From Albifimbria verrucaria (Eukaryota > Ascomycota > Sordariomycetes > Hypocreales > Stachybotryaceae): 64,000 bases of DNA. Location: the NCBI GenBank assembly GCA_020081605.1, contig JAHREC010000049.1:806001-870000 (forward strand), given 5' to 3'. A model generated the notes under the pieces. The model was given only the letters and a program-made list of their open reading frames with translations, did no database searches and was not told the origin of the DNA. A program made the translations under genes and the position numbers. Shown here piece by piece: positions 23,886 through 36,358 of the stretch. How positions within the stretch are numbered: position 1 is the first letter of the stretch; each line of letters begins with the position of its first letter.

Positions 23886-26800
23886 CTACAACTGCTTCAG
23901 ATCGTCCAGCAGCTTCTCAACGCCGCCTTTGCTCCACGTCCTGACCTTGTCTTGATCGCACGTCTCCCAGACACGCACCATCAGCGCCGCATACACGGCG
24001 GCCTCTTCACGCACCTCGGACGCTGCGCGCTGCGCGTCTAGCCATCCGATGACACCGAAGCGCGTGACGAGTGTCGTGCTGCCGCCCTCGATGCAGGTAG
24101 CGCGGTATACGATACGCAGGACGCGGGTGCGCAGGTTCCACCGCAAGTGCGGGTTTCCGCTGCCTAAGGCGAGCACCTTTTCGAACCAGCGCTTGCGGTG
24201 GAAGACGCCGAGGTCGAACGGTGTGCGCAGGCAGTCGAGGAAGTAAGTCAGTAGCCACGTCAGCTCTGTGTAGTACCGGTCGTCATCGGCAGGTGCTCCG
24301 TGCAGAATGTCGTGTGCCATGGGGAGCTTATCGCGCGGCCAAACGGGACCACGGGTGAGGTAGGAGTTTGTCTTGGGATAGAGCGGATGCAAGGGATTGC
24401 GAAGGATCTCGAGCGAGTGGGACGCGAAGGCGGCAAAGGCGGAGGGGACGGGTCCGGCGTCGACGTGGGGGCGGGAAGACTCAATGAGCTCGGAGAGCAT
24501 CAGCCAGACCTGCTCCTTCTCTTCGTAAGAGGATTCCTTAATCTTGGCGGCCATCTTGAGGAGATTCGTGAGGGCTTCCTTGCGAATGTGGGTTTGAGTC
24601 GAACAGAGGAGGCGGATAAGCTTGATAGCCCAGTCGTCTTCGACAAGATCTTCAACGCTCTTGGTGCTCCATCTGACCAGAGCTGAGGCGTCATCCTCCT
24701 CTTCGAAAGGCACGTGTAGTAGTTCTGCGAGCGCAGCACTGTCCAGTATGTTCTGGTTCGCGCTGGATGGGCCGTTTTGCGCTTCGTCACCGGCTTCAGC
24801 CATCTCAGCATCATCGTCCTCGAGACTACTGAGATCGACCTTTGCCAGATCCTTCATCTTTACAGAGTCTTCAGCGAAGTGGTCCTTGATCTTTTATAGA
24901 CGTTTTTGGTGAACTCTTGGTTCTCAGATGATTGCGCCAGGACAGCGAAATACATCGAGAGGATCTTGGCCAGAGCCGTCTTTTCCTTGGGCTTTGCTGT
25001 TTTTGTAACATATGGCAACTGCTCGACGATGGCCAAGTTAAGGAGAGTGCATGAAGCATTGTCAGTGTTGAGGTCAGAGCTCTGGAGGTAAGAACCCATG
25101 AGCTCGAGGTACTTGATTGGCGACGTGGCACAGCGATTCAGGCAGTTATCCAAGAACGACCATATCGTTTCCCTCCCAGTGGCCATCTCATCTTCGAGCG
25201 TAAGTCGCAAGACCCGCAAAAGAGGTCTTAAACCAACCTTGGACGAGACGAGCTGGTTCTCGATTGCGACCTCGGTCAGAACCTTCTTCAGTTGAACTAA
25301 AGGCGTGCTCTGGTTGCTGCTGCACAGCAGTCGCAATAGTGCTGTAAACGGAGATGATGTGACTCCTTCTGACAGATTATCAACCTTTGCGAACCATCGC
25401 ATGCCGGGAGAGTAGCTGGCGATAGACACCAGATTCTCCAACTCCATGACAGCAAGAGCTCTAGCTTCCGGCTCACTGCTGCTTTCATGCACGCTCTTGA
25501 GAACGTCCACAAAGAACGGAGAGACATCGAAATTGGCGGCCAGAGCGACCTTTGGTATCACCTCGTAATAGAGACGCAGCAGGCGACTGGTCAAGGTCTT
25601 GTGTAGAGTGTTTTCGGCCGGGATGCTCTTGTAAGCGCGCACAATCTCCTTCATGTCAGGAATACGCTGACAGAACGCATCGACAACGCGCCGCCTTGCT
25701 TCGATCCAAGTAGGGGTCTTGGCTGACGGTGAGTCTTCAAGCATCTTAATGGCTGCTGAGAGCTTCTCAAGAGCCAAAACCAGGATTCTAGTGGCGAAGA
25801 AGGAGGTGAGGTTGGACTTGGGGAGAGACACCGGACGAGGACTTTCTGGGTGATGGGCAGGGGTATCACATTGTGGAGGATGATGGAGGTGGGAGGTGGT
25901 GCCTTGGCGTAACGGGTTCGATCACCAAAAGATGCCGGTAGGGGTATCGTCATGGTGTTGAAAAGGAACGCCGCGTAACCAATCCAGGTCATCGAGAGTT
26001 TGGGCTCGAACGTGAAGGCGCGGTTGTTGAGGAAGTAGTCTGCGATGAGCTCCGGGGCGACGGTAAAGATAGCAACGAGAAGCTCGCTGTGCTTGAGGCT
26101 GGACCATGGGCGCAACTTGCGCGCGAATTCGGACAGAACAAAATTGTAGACAGGCAGGTTGTCCGTATATTTCGTGTCCCAGACATCATCATCGATTTCA
26201 TCTGTGTTCTTTCCAGCCCTCGCGGGAGACGCTCTTCCGACTCTTTGGGGTACAGGCCTCCATATGGATACAATACACCGGCTTTAGGTGTAGTGCATGC
26301 ATATATGAGGAATTGATGCACCTTTTCACTCACGGCCGGTTGATCTTGAACGGTCTCGTCGGTCTCGGTGTATGTGTATAGCGCGAGGAAACGGATAAGA
26401 GTCTTTGTGCCGAATGTCCTGAACTTGACTTCTCGAGGGATTTTGTCGTCCATGAGGATATGAGTTTTCAGCGTGTCCAATATCTGCAAAACAAGATGAG
26501 GAGGATCGCTTTTAATCATAAAGGTCAAATGAGAGAGCAGCTCTTTTTGCGTGAGGAGCTCCTTCTTGCCTTCAGAATGTAGGTATTTAAGACAGCTCAA
26601 GAAGAAGCGCACAGCATTCGTTCGGACTGACGACTTGCGCAAATCTTCCTGGGCATCTCCGACATGTCCAATCTCCAAGTTTCGACCCAGGGAAGTGAAG
26701 GTGAAGTTTCGAGCTCGAACAATTGGCTTGGCATACGCGCCTCCGTCCAAACAAACGGCTTCCCTCAGCATTCGCAACGTCGGGGAGATGACGAAGGCCT

Positions 26801-27355
26801 TGTTCTTGTCGGCTGACAGGTTGCGGGAGAGCGACTTGAGCTGGCGCTCCTGGAGAAGAGTCTGGCAGACACCAAGGCCGTGAGGCACGAGCTGCAGGGA
26901 CGCGGAGACAACCTGGAGGAGAAGGGCCAACACGACGGCGACGGAGGACATGACACCGTCATTGGCGACTTGAACAGCGAAGGACCACATCTCCATGATA
27001 TCGGGGAGGAAGACGGCATCTTCGCCTGGAATCCTGGGCTTGACAGCCTCGAGATACTCGCGAAGAATGTCGAGCTTTGCGGATCGGTCGTCGCTGTCGG
27101 AGAGCACTTCATCGAGGAGCTTCTTGAACGATTGCAGACCTACAGTTAAGGAATTAGAGACGTGTTGCAGGGCTATGTAGTGTCTCTCAAGGACTTACCG
27201 TGCCTTGCGCGATGCAGGTCCTGATCAAAGGCTAGCAAGCTGCGCAGCTGCTCACCCGTGGTGACATCCTCACCGGCGGGAACATCATGCACAATCTTCT
27301 GACGCTTACGGAAGGCAGCGGCGCCATCGGCACTACTGGAAGTCCGCTTGCCCAT
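23886..27355 (-). CDS. URB1: Urb1/Npa1-like nucleolar pre-60S ribosome biogenesis factor
   Basis: This is a large helical-repeat nucleolar protein needed for early 60S subunit assembly. Start at 27355 gives MGKRTSSSADGAAAFRKRQK, a basic N-terminus; exon 1 is 27199-27355, the intron 27140-27198, and exon 2 opens with LQSFKKLLDEVLS. The Npa1 N-terminal region includes GEDAVFLPDIMEMWSFAVQ and LLLQVVSASLQLVPHGLGVC, followed by LSHLTFMIKSDPPHLVLQ. The C-terminal part (24857 down to 23886) contains RTRVLRIVYRATCIEGG and ends EKLLDDLKQL, matching the Urb1 C-terminal domain. About 1,135 codons, in the range of filamentous-fungal orthologues. Frame breaks near 26190, 25835 and 24890 join in family order once a base is added. 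The acidic stretch SSLEDDDAEMAEAGDEAQNG lies near 24790. Confidence 0.85.
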
Positions 27356-30137
27356 GGTGAAGGAGCAGAATGGCGTTCAATTGCGCATTCGCTTGGGTTA
27401 GGCGGTCCCTGGTGGTCTATCTATCTACCTGGGTAACTTATCACGATAAAATGTTTGGAGAAAATAAATTCTGCCGCCTGCCACCGCCGCCCCGCCTTCT
27501 GTTTGCGGACAAGGTTATCGGTAGCTGGAGCTGGTACCAGATACTGGGGTTTCAGGGACCATGATTAATTAATCAATCAATCACAACAGTTGGATATTTA
27601 CGGGCTTCTCGGTCTGCATTATTCATCTCACGTTTGGTCCGGCGTATTCCTAGCTGGGACAGGTTGTAAGAACTCCTACTATGGGGACAGGTTTTGCGTG
27701 AGTATAAATAACTACCTAGGTACCTTACTCATGATGGATCGTCGGGAGAATACCAGATAAGATAAAACGTCCTTTTAAAAAACCATCAACAGGTACTCCG
27801 TACTTGCCGTTGTGCTGGCTGTAGACACTTGTTTAGGAAAGAGCACTAACGGGCACCTGGCGCCTTCCATAGTAGCGTAAACGAACCGACAACTGTCGTG
27901 TTACTCGTCACCGCAACGGTCTTACGCGAACTTACTTACCTTAGCTACTACAACCACGGCTTCTCGTATATCCCTCTGTCGTCACAACGCCACGGATCAT
28001 CATTCATTCAACATGGCTTGACACGAACCGGGGAGCTGGAACGAACTGGTCGCCGATTCCTTGTCACCCGGGCTTACATCTTACACATGTTAGCCGTTTC
28101 TGCGTCATGGCTCGCTTTCTCTCGCCAAACACCACGCCCCATCAAGGCTCAGCTGATGGACTAGATCTAGTGTCGCTTCTATTTCTGACGGATCGCTGCT
28201 CTTCGTAAGTTAACGTCCGCCTTCGGAGACGTCGCTCCATTTCTCTGGCAAGGTCCAGCCACTACGACATCATGATTGCAAGCCAGCATTGGCCCCGAGG
28301 GAGGGGCAGCCAGGCGAACTGGTCGGCCTTGGTTTGGCACTTGATTTGCACACTCTAGTCACTCCGCCGCCTTCTTCCAAGGAAAATGTGAGACAAGCAT
28401 GAAAGGATTTTGCTCTGAGTGGAGAGAGGAAGAGGCCGTCTTTTATTCTACCCTCCGCAACGTTCCATGCCCCATAACCAGCATCACGACACCATTATTT
28501 GCAAACGCCACTGGCCGCAGCAACCAACTCGGACCCTCCCTCCTCCCTTTGCCTTTGACTCGAGTCATCATGTGGTCTCGTATGTCGCCTCTCACACACC
28601 TTCGGCAACGGGAGACCGCAGCCCCAGGAGACATCCCTCGCTAGACTACCACCCGGGACCTGGGCCGTCCGTACATACGGCCATGGTGGTGGTGCGGCGA
28701 GGACAAGGGGAAGCCACCATTACGAGCGAGACGAACCGTCACGAACCACAATGTCGTAGCCTGGCTTCCCACGCGAGCTCCGATGCTAGATTCTCGCCAG
28801 ACGTGGCCCAGATCCCGGGCTGCGCAGCGGGCTGCGCCTCCTACTGGCCCACTCACGGTCGACAATCCAGGTTGGTGTGAATGCTGGTTGGCGGCCACAG
28901 GTGTGGCAGTCTGCACCGAAACGAGCTCCCCACGCCTGTGTCAACACCGAACAGCAAACATGATGCAGCACGACTTGTCACAATGCCACATGAAAACATT
29001 GCCAGCAATAGGTAAACAAATCCATGCCAAGTCGCTGGTTCACATGAGAAACATAGAGCTCTCTACACCAGTCGAGTGGCACAATCCCAGGTGGCAGAGC
29101 GACACACTGAAGAAAAAATTTAACAACAAAAAGAAAAAGAAGTGGAAATCTACGCAAGCCTTTCTCAGAAGCGAAAAGGAATCCGTAGATGATTCGCTAG
29201 GCCCCACGACGGGAACGCAACACTACGCTTGCTGCCTCGTGCTTGGCCAATGTCAGCGAACCACGCGACCCCTTAGAGCCTCTAGAGGCACGAGAGCTGC
29301 GTCAGAAACACCAAAGGCGACCCGTGGCAAAAGGCGGACCGGGGTTATGGCACTGGGGCCGTGCTAAAATTTCGTTGCCAGCCCAGCCCGAATGCAAGAC
29401 ATCGACTCGCTGTTGCAGGGCTTCCGGTCGAATCTGACAAGCTCTCTCACCGCGCCTCGTCCAACCACATGCCTGGACGGCGACAACACAAACAAACCAA
29501 GGCCGACCTCCAGTGGGTCCTGCAATCTTGGGTGAGCGAGAGCGCCTAGTCTACCTGGTCCTACGCGCCCGACTGGTCGAAGCTCAGCCTATCATGTCCG
29601 CGACGCCTGTGGCCTCTCCGTCACCTAACCGGGCTCCACGTCCCTCAGCTGCCGCCCAATTCTGACGTTCCTCGAGAACCACTCCAGCAGCCTCCCGCTC
29701 TTTCCTTTCTGGAAAGAACAATAAAACGAAATAGTGGTTGAGCATGGGCCCGTGTGAGTGGACCGCCTTTTTGGGCCTGCCCGATGTATTGGGCTTCTTC
29801 ATCCTTTCAAAAGAGGGTGGGTGTGCAGTGTGTAAGTGGGTGTGTGTGTGTGCGGTGTGGGTGTGAATGAGTGAGCAAATGTGTGTGCCTACCATCCATC
29901 AGCTTTGCTCTTTTCAATATTAAGGAACATCCTGAACTTTGCTCTTGTTTGTAGCATCGTCTCACTCATCTTATACATACTATAATAATTCCTCTTTCCG
30001 TCAAATCATAATTCATTCATTCCCTTTGCATTCGCTCTTATTTACACGTTCATTCATTTCAACCTTCCACTCTCTTCTTTCCCTCTCTCTACCTCACTCT
30101 CCTTCCGATGTATGAGTGAAGTTCTCTCAAGCATAGC
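27356..30137. other. Long intergenic region, no gene recognised
   Basis: These 2.8 kb lie between the divergently oriented URB1 (-) and the uncharacterised gene at 30138 (+). Open frames near 28419-28880 and 28783-29367 translate to sequences with no domain and overlap equally long frames on the opposite strand. The part from 29930 to 30137 is CT/TA-rich with many ATTCATTC units and is likely the 5' leader of the downstream gene. Confidence 0.5.
29818..29890. repeat. GT-rich microsatellite-like tract
   Basis: A stretch of about 70 bases made almost entirely of GTGTGT, GTGGGTGTG and GTGTGAATG units is seen upstream of the gene at 30138. It is an imperfect simple repeat and has no coding signal. 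Confidence 0.7.
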
Positions 30138-31685
30138 ATGACGGCGTCGACTGGTGGCTTTACCGAAGCCTGCACTTCATGGCTCTCTTCTCTGTCTCAC
30201 TGTTGCGCGCCGCTGGCATCCTGCTTCGCCAATAAGCCTCCGCGCCGCTGTAAGTCACGACCCAAAGCCACCGCCAATCGGTTGCGCAAGACGGGCGAAC
30301 GCAGGGACTTACTGATCGACCAAGATGACGAAAAATTGTCCATGCGTGTAGTATCCGAACAACCAGCCTTCCAGCCTCACCCCGCGACAGAGCTTGAAAC
30401 TATGTCTCGATCCAATAGTGGGCGAAAGCAGAAGACCAGGAACGCGAAGAAGAGTAAGGGTTTTGGTTGGCCGGACTTCTCTGTGAGAAGGCGTTTCGGA
30501 TCAGATGCCTCACGCAAGCCGTTGATATCTGCACCGTCCAACTTCCGCCATGTCCATTCTTCCTCCTTCCGCTTCCCGGTTTTCCAAGAGCCTCACGACA
30601 CCGAGCCATGGAACGTTAGCGATTCACCATCATCACTCTTCCGACCTCTCGAGCTGAGCATACATTCCTCAGATAACCACATGTCACCCATCCTGCCTCA
30701 CTTTGAGTTCCCCAGGGCCGTCACGACCCCTCCTCCGGCCTATCTTCCTGACGGTCCCGATGTGGAGAACGAGCTGATGCACCAAAGGAGCTACTCATCA
30801 TCACTTTCTTTTCATGTACCTCGCAAACAACTCCCGAATAGTTCGTCTTCGACTCTTCCAGAGGATGTCCCACCCCAGATTCCGCCGCGCGCTCCAGGTC
30901 GAGCTCGTGCGCACACGTCTCCGGAGGTGGACAGGATGAAGGAGAGGGTGGCCAGTGCTATGCTGGAGATGGAGAGGCTACAGAGGCAGATTGACGATGT
31001 CATTGAGCGGCAAAGTCTCTACGCTGGTAGCCGGCCATCTACAGCTCATTCATTGGCCCGTACTGTGCCTGGTAAGCACTTATAGTCCAGACATGTTACA
31101 CTTGTGTACTGATAATAGTCAGATCTCGAACCGATGCCTTCGATTCCTGCTCTGCCGCCGGCTGCACCGTCATTTGCAGAGCGTCTGAATCAAGATACGG
31201 AACGACCACTCACAGCACCTATCAAACAGACACCCCGGCGACCTTCCGAAGCGATTGCATCGCCTCAGTCTTCGCCGGGACCCGTCTTGAATGATACGCC
31301 GCTGCCTCCTCCTCTACCACTTGTCCTTCGACCACCTCTTCGGAAGAAGAAGTCTTTCTCTCGTGTTTCATCGTGGCTGTTCCTCAACTCCGAGCAAGAC
31401 TCGGATCCTTACTTCCATTCCATTACGTCCCTGCCGCGGCCGATCAAAGGCCACGAAGGGTTCTACCAGTGTGTCGACAGCAAGCCCAGGCGGCTGAGCT
31501 GCGACTCACGAACGACGGTATCAACCTGGTACACCAACGACGAAGACCTGGCGTCTCCGCCGACAGCGTGCTCCCCGGAGAGCACGCCGGTGATCAAACC
31601 AGAAGAGCTGTTTTTAGAGCGGACTGCTACTTTCGGGAAGAGTAGCAGCCGATCCAGCAGGCCTGGCTTTAGTGGTGCATTCTGA
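30138..31685 (+). CDS. Uncharacterised Ser/Pro-rich fungal protein
   Basis: A two-exon gene without any frame break: exon 1 is 30138-31071, intron 31072-31122 (51 nt, donor GTAAGC, acceptor TAGTCAG), exon 2 31123-31685, giving 498 residues. I do not recognise a named domain. The N-terminus has a Cys-rich segment (SLSHCCAPLASCFANK) that could be a lipidation or weak membrane site, followed by a basic region (KPPRRCKSRPKATANRLRK). A short predicted coiled coil lies near residues 270-290 (VASAMLEMERLQRQIDDVIE). Several proline tracts could bind SH3 or WW domains (PPPLPLVLRPPLRKKK, near residue 375). The C-terminus is Ser-rich (KSSSRSSRPGFSGAF). A scaffold or signalling adaptor role is possible but is inference only. 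Confidence 0.75.
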
Positions 31686-32024
31686 GCTTTAATACCCCGG
31701 GTGTTTTCTGCATTTTTTATTTAGTCAGTCACCGCATGATACCAGTGTACCATAACATGTGTGCGAGCATGCATAGATAGATGAGCTGGGGGCGGCAGTA
31801 TCTTTGGAGGTATACAGATAATGCCGAGGGCAACGGAGCGCCCTGGAGAGGCGCATGACCAGCCAGGACTGGGTTGACCTGGAAAGAACGAGAGGTTCAT
31901 CCGGATGAACTTATACGAGATTTTGGAGAGAGGAAGCTTAGCCATTGAGTGGAAGTACGGAGGAGGAAGTAGTGCTGGGCAGTGTCAATGCCTGCGAGAC
32001 GAATTGACAGCTTGTCCAGAATCC

Positions 32025-32075
<51 letters not shown>

Positions 32076-32509
32076 CCAATAATAATTGTGAGACAAGTAA
32101 CTGTATCAAATTCATGGCTGAGCCGACCTGCCAATGGACGGTGATGGTAAAATAACGACCCAACGAAGGGAGTTTCAAAGATCGGTTGGTTACCAAATCA
32201 GGTACAAGACGTTGGTCACCCAGCGTTAGGTCAGGCACAGGCGCTCTCGGGCTGCCTGAGGCAACTTTGATCCTTTGCATCAATCCCTTGGTTCTTTTTC
32301 CGTTGGCTCCAGGCGCTTCACAAAAACGCATTGAAGAATGAGATTCGTGCAATGAGGCATTTGATATCTGATCAGAATCTTGTTCAGATTTACGGACTGA
32401 CCGGGGTTTGATTATCGTCGCTGAATCGGCCCTAAACATTTGTCCATCGGACAGACTCGGGTCTCCACCATCACTCTTTCATATACGCCTACGGCAACAT
32501 TGATGGGAT
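31686..32509. other. Intergenic region with trinucleotide repeat
   Basis: No gene is recognised here. The minus-strand open frame 31897-32439 owes part of its length to the ATG microsatellite, which is read as a Ser run. The right part (about 32200-32509) should hold the promoter of the phosphatase gene. Confidence 0.5.
32025..32075. repeat. Perfect (ATG)17 microsatellite
   Basis: Seventeen uninterrupted copies of ATG are seen between the two genes. Its unbroken state is notable in a window with many one-base deletions elsewhere. Confidence 0.95.
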
Positions 32510-34074
32510 ATGGGCCTCTTGGACACAATCAAATCCCTGGTCGGAGGGCTTCCGGGGCGGTCGCATAGATACACGAGCCTTCCGACGGTTGAAGGGCAGC
32601 CGCAGGAGTCCTCGTTGCGACGAGCCCCTGTACCTTCACGCAATGGCAGGCTTCTGAAGATATCCATGGGTGCCATGGTCCTTTTCCTCATCATGGTTCT
32701 TCTCGTCACACAAAGGTAGGATTGAAAAATTGGACAGTTCATTGATAGTGAGCTCACCGATTCTGACAGTCGATCTGGTACGGGAACGCCCTGCGAGTCG
32801 GTGGGCAGCTGCACCAACACCTCACAGCACATCTGGGGCCAGTATTCACCTTACTTCCCAGTGCCCTCTGAGATTGAGCCGTCTACGCCAGCTGGCTGTG
32901 ATGTGACTTTTGCGCTTGTTCTCGCTCGTCATGGCGCACGCGACCCAACCGCGCATAAGACCGATGTTTATGAGTCTTTCATCAAGCGCATACAGAGCAG
33001 CGTGACCAAATATGGCACTGGATACGAGTTCATTGCGGATTATAAATTCAACCTAGGAAAAGACCAGCTCACGGCATTTGGAAAAGATGAGATGAAGCAG
33101 GCAGGAGGCTCGTTTTATCATCGGTACAAACACTTGGCGGACGATTCCGAGCCCTTTATCCGGGCGGCTGGGTCGGATCGAGTTGTTGAGTCTGCTGAGC
33201 TGTTCACTCAGGGGTTCTATCACGCACGGAACGAGACAACGAAGGTTCCAACCGACGACATCTTGGTTCTGCCTGAGACGGAAGGGTTCAACAACACGCT
33301 GAACCATGGCTCATGCCCTGCCTTTGAGTCTGGACCAGCGGCGGACTTGAAAGCCGAGAAACAGGAGATCTGGAAGCGCATCTGGGCGAAGCCGATCATG
33401 AAGAGGCTGAACAAGAAGCTGCCCGGTGCGGATATCACGCTTGAGGAGGCAATCTACATGATGGACCTTTGCCCCTTTACTACTGTTGCCACCCCCGAGG
33501 GGACAAACACCGACTTCTGCAGGCTGTTCTCAGAGGAAGAATGGCGAGGCTACGATTACTTCGAGTCCTTGGACAAGTGGTACGGCTACAGCTCAGGCAA
33601 CCCTCTCGGCCCGACCCAAGGTGTCGGATACGTTAACGAGCTCATTGCGCGGCTGACAGGACAAGCGGTGAATGATCACACCACGACGAATTCCACACTA
33701 GACTCCTCGCCGGAAGCGTTCCCACTGGACAAGAAGATTTACGCTGACTTCAGCCACGACAACTCCATGTCCTCCATCTACGCAGCGCTAGGACTCTACA
33801 ACGAGACGGAAGAACTGCCGGTCAAGTACAAGCTGCCACCCACCAAGACTCGGGGCTACTCAGCCGCATGGACGGTCCCTTTGCAGGGCGCATGTACGTG
33901 GAGAAGATGCAGTGCCACGGGAAGGACGAGCTGGTGAGAATACTGGTCAACGACCGGGTGGTGCCGTTGCAGAACTGCGGTGCGGACCAGCTGGGCCGGT
34001 GCAGGCTTAGTGCGTTCGTCGAAAGCCTGTCGTTTGCGAGGAGCGGCGGCTTATGGGAGCAGTGCTATCTGTAG
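32510..34074 (+). CDS. Histidine acid phosphatase (phytase-like) with N-terminal membrane anchor
   Basis: A branch-2 histidine phosphatase that hydrolyses phosphomonoesters such as phytate. Exon 1 (32510-32715) encodes about 68 residues with a single hydrophobic helix (ISMGAMVLFLIMVLLV) after a basic, 50-residue Ser/Arg-rich tail, so the enzyme is likely a type II membrane protein. Intron 32716-32769. Exon 2 contains CESVGSCTNTSQHIWGQYSP, the catalytic RHGARDP motif near 32927 and the proton-donor HD in DFSHDNSMSS near 33754. Conserved Cys residues around SCPAF, DLCPF, QCHG, NCG and GRC match the disulfide pattern of fungal phytases. One frame break lies near 33877, where TVP should run into FAGRMYVEKMQCHG; one extra C in the CCC run restores it. 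The stop at 34072-34074 follows GGLWEQCYL. Confidence 0.9.
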
Positions 34075-35009
34075 AGAAGCGATGGTTTGAGGAATGAAGC
34101 CTAGCGAGCTTATGCTTAGTGATGGCGCCCCGAAATAGAAACATTTAGGGCCCTGGGTTATTAGTTTGGCGAGGGTCGACACCCGGAATGCGCATGATGG
34201 GCGGACGATCGCTCGCTACGTGTAAATGAGAGGCCCCAATGTCTTACGTCTAAGCCATTGAAACGGTGTCGTGCGTGAGGTGAGGCATTATCCAGAGTCC
34301 TGCAGATTGGTGAGCATGGTGAGCCATTGAGGGTTGGTGAAAGGTGAGACTTGCAGCGGCGCAGTTGGAGAGAGTGGGTGGGCGATATTTAACTACATTG
34401 TACAGGCTGTCCTGTGGTACTGCTGATAGTGTTGTTCAGTGGGGCTACACAGGTGGTTGGTTTGTGAAAGAAGGGTTGATGGTTGGTTGTTGCACGACGT
34501 GGTGCTGTAATGCAGGCGAGGCAGGTCTTGCAGGTATCCAGCATGTACTCAGGCCGTGGGGACAGGCTGGCATGACGTCCCTCCGCCTGGCGCACAGGCA
34601 GAATCGTGGAGCCGAAATTAAAGCCCTTGGCAGTGGAAGCCCCACGGGTGGCAGGACCAGGGTACGTCTCCAGATACATCATCGATACTTTACTCTACCT
34701 GTCGCACCCGTTCCGTTTCGTCGATGCACAAACGGACCAACCACCAGTTTGCATCTTCTCCCCATCCTGCAATTGCGCAAGCTCGTCTTCTCTTGCTTGC
34801 TTCGCCAAACCTGCGCAGTCTTTGTCTCACACAGCCTCACCACCCACTACCTTTTCGGTTCGAATCGCTCCGGGCCCCCAGCGTTGCATGTGATCCGCGC
34901 GCGCCCTTTTTGCTGACCAGGCGTGTGGGACTCCAGAAGGAACCAGCTTTCTGACGGGGACACAAAGGGCTGCCGACGAGCCAGAGCGAGCGAGAAGAGC
35001 TTGTGAAAG
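34075..35009. other. Intergenic region
   Basis: Nearly 1 kb without a recognised gene. The plus-strand open frame 34344-34916 is matched by equally long frames on the opposite strand and has no domain. It probably holds the phosphatase 3' UTR and the promoter of the membrane protein gene at 35010. Confidence 0.5.
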
Positions 35010-35758
35010 ATGGTGTCTGTGGGCGGAGGCATTGCGATTGCGGTCGTGGTGCTGGCCGCCGCTGCCGCCATTGGCTGGTATGTCTTCACGCAGATGCGCG
35101 CACGAAAGCTCGGGGTAAGTCATCCGGTCCCTGCCATTGCCATCCCAGCTTCTTTGCGAGAACGTCGACAACTAACTCGCGCATGTCTAGATACCCCTCC
35201 GAGCTTGTCGTCTTACCTCCCGTGGAAGCGCTCCGAAAACCCTTTGGGCCGCCGCGACCGGCGCCCGGCGGCATCGTCGGCTGGGTGAACGACCAGGTTC
35301 GCAAGTTCAAGAACCGCAACAACCGCTCCGCCGCGGGCGCCTACGAGCAGCCTCTCCAGGGTGGCGGCGGTCGACGTGGCTTCGGTCCCTTGGATCCAGA
35401 CGAGGCGTGGGACTCGCGTGTCGGACAGGAGGCGGATGGATACGGCTACTACGAGCCGCAGGAGCTGGACGGGCGGAATACCGAGTATAGCGGCGCCAGC
35501 TATAACAGGAATCTGGCGTCAACGTCCAATGTGGCGCACGGCGATGAAGACGTCGAGCGAGGCCGCCGGCTGAGCCGGGATCCGCCTGGCCACCCGGGAG
35601 GCAGAAACCCATTTGATGACGACGCCGCGGCAAGTCTGAGAGGAGTGAGCCCAAGACCCATGGAGACCGGGCCAGCAGGAATCAAGCCTTCGGCAGGACG
35701 TAGGAGTGAAGAGAGTGTACGAACAGAGAGGAGGTCGATGTTCCGCGAGAATGTCTAA
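35010..35758 (+). CDS. Small single-pass membrane protein, fungal-specific
   Basis: Exon 1 (from ATG 35010) encodes an N-terminal helix (GGGIAIAVVVLAAAAAIGWY) followed by a basic MRARKLG, so the C-terminus should face the cytosol. An intron with a GTAAGT donor at about 35115 and a CTAG acceptor at about 35191 follows. Exon 2 continues TPPSLSSYLPWKRSENP, then RPAPGGIVGWVNDQVRKFKN and GPLDPDEAWDSRVG, and a disordered Arg/Asp-rich tail ending RSMFRENV. This matches a family often labelled acid phosphatase-like in fungal genomes, although no phosphatase motif is visible. Two one-base deficits are implied, one at the GGGG next to the donor and one at the CCC before TTTGGG near 35240. The function is unknown. 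Confidence 0.7.
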
Positions 35759-36358
35759 ACGTCTGATATGTCACGGACTGGGTTGCAGCTGGAGACGAGG
35801 TAGCATGATCACGACATGAAAGATACACAGCCAGTCAACGAACTGGCCAACAACACACAATGCCAGCAGCGCATCTTACCACGAAACAAAAGAGAGAGGG
35901 TATACTTCCATAGCGGGCTTTGTTCACGACGAACCGTTGCGCTCGACGCATATACATTGGACGAGGGCGATACCACAGGGGTTGTAGGATTGCTGCTGGG
36001 GCACGGGACACGGAGTAGGACCTCATTGACAGATGCGTTTACGTTGTTTATATCGAAATCTTTTACTGGTGTTCTTTTTAGCTTCTTTATTTCGATCCCT
36101 TGCATTTCCGAGCTACATGCTCCCCAGGACTCGTAGAGAAATTGCTGCCGGACCCACGTTGAGAAGCAGACCCTCGTCATAGGGCCGCGGTGCAGTGCAG
36201 TGCAGCAGCTCGGCCAGAGCAGAAGAACCCCGCCATGAAGACCCCTCCTTGAGCTTCACCTTTCGAGCTTCGCCATTTACATACAACCTGCCATCTCTCT
36301 CCCACACAAATTCCTCACTCACAAAGCCACACGACCCAATCCCTCAGTCCCGCCCACA
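35759..36358. other. Intergenic region
   Basis: No gene is seen. A short GTGCAGTGCAGTGCAGCAG direct-repeat tract lies near 36190, in the likely promoter of the inositol monophosphatase gene, and a CA-rich leader precedes its start. Confidence 0.4.

Noticed and set aside
23886..27355. Several separate small genes in the URB1 locus
   Set aside because: Segments follow the order of one Urb1 protein and join on the same strand once single bases are added.
28783..29367. 194-codon plus-strand ORF
   Set aside because: Basic, low-complexity translation with no splice continuation and no domain.
31897..32439. 180-codon minus-strand ORF with a poly-Ser run
   Set aside because: The Ser run is only the reading of the ATG microsatellite; nothing else in it looks coding.
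34344..34916. 190-codon plus-strand ORF upstream of the small membrane protein
   Set aside because: No homology signal and comparable ORFs on the other strand; it sits in a promoter position.
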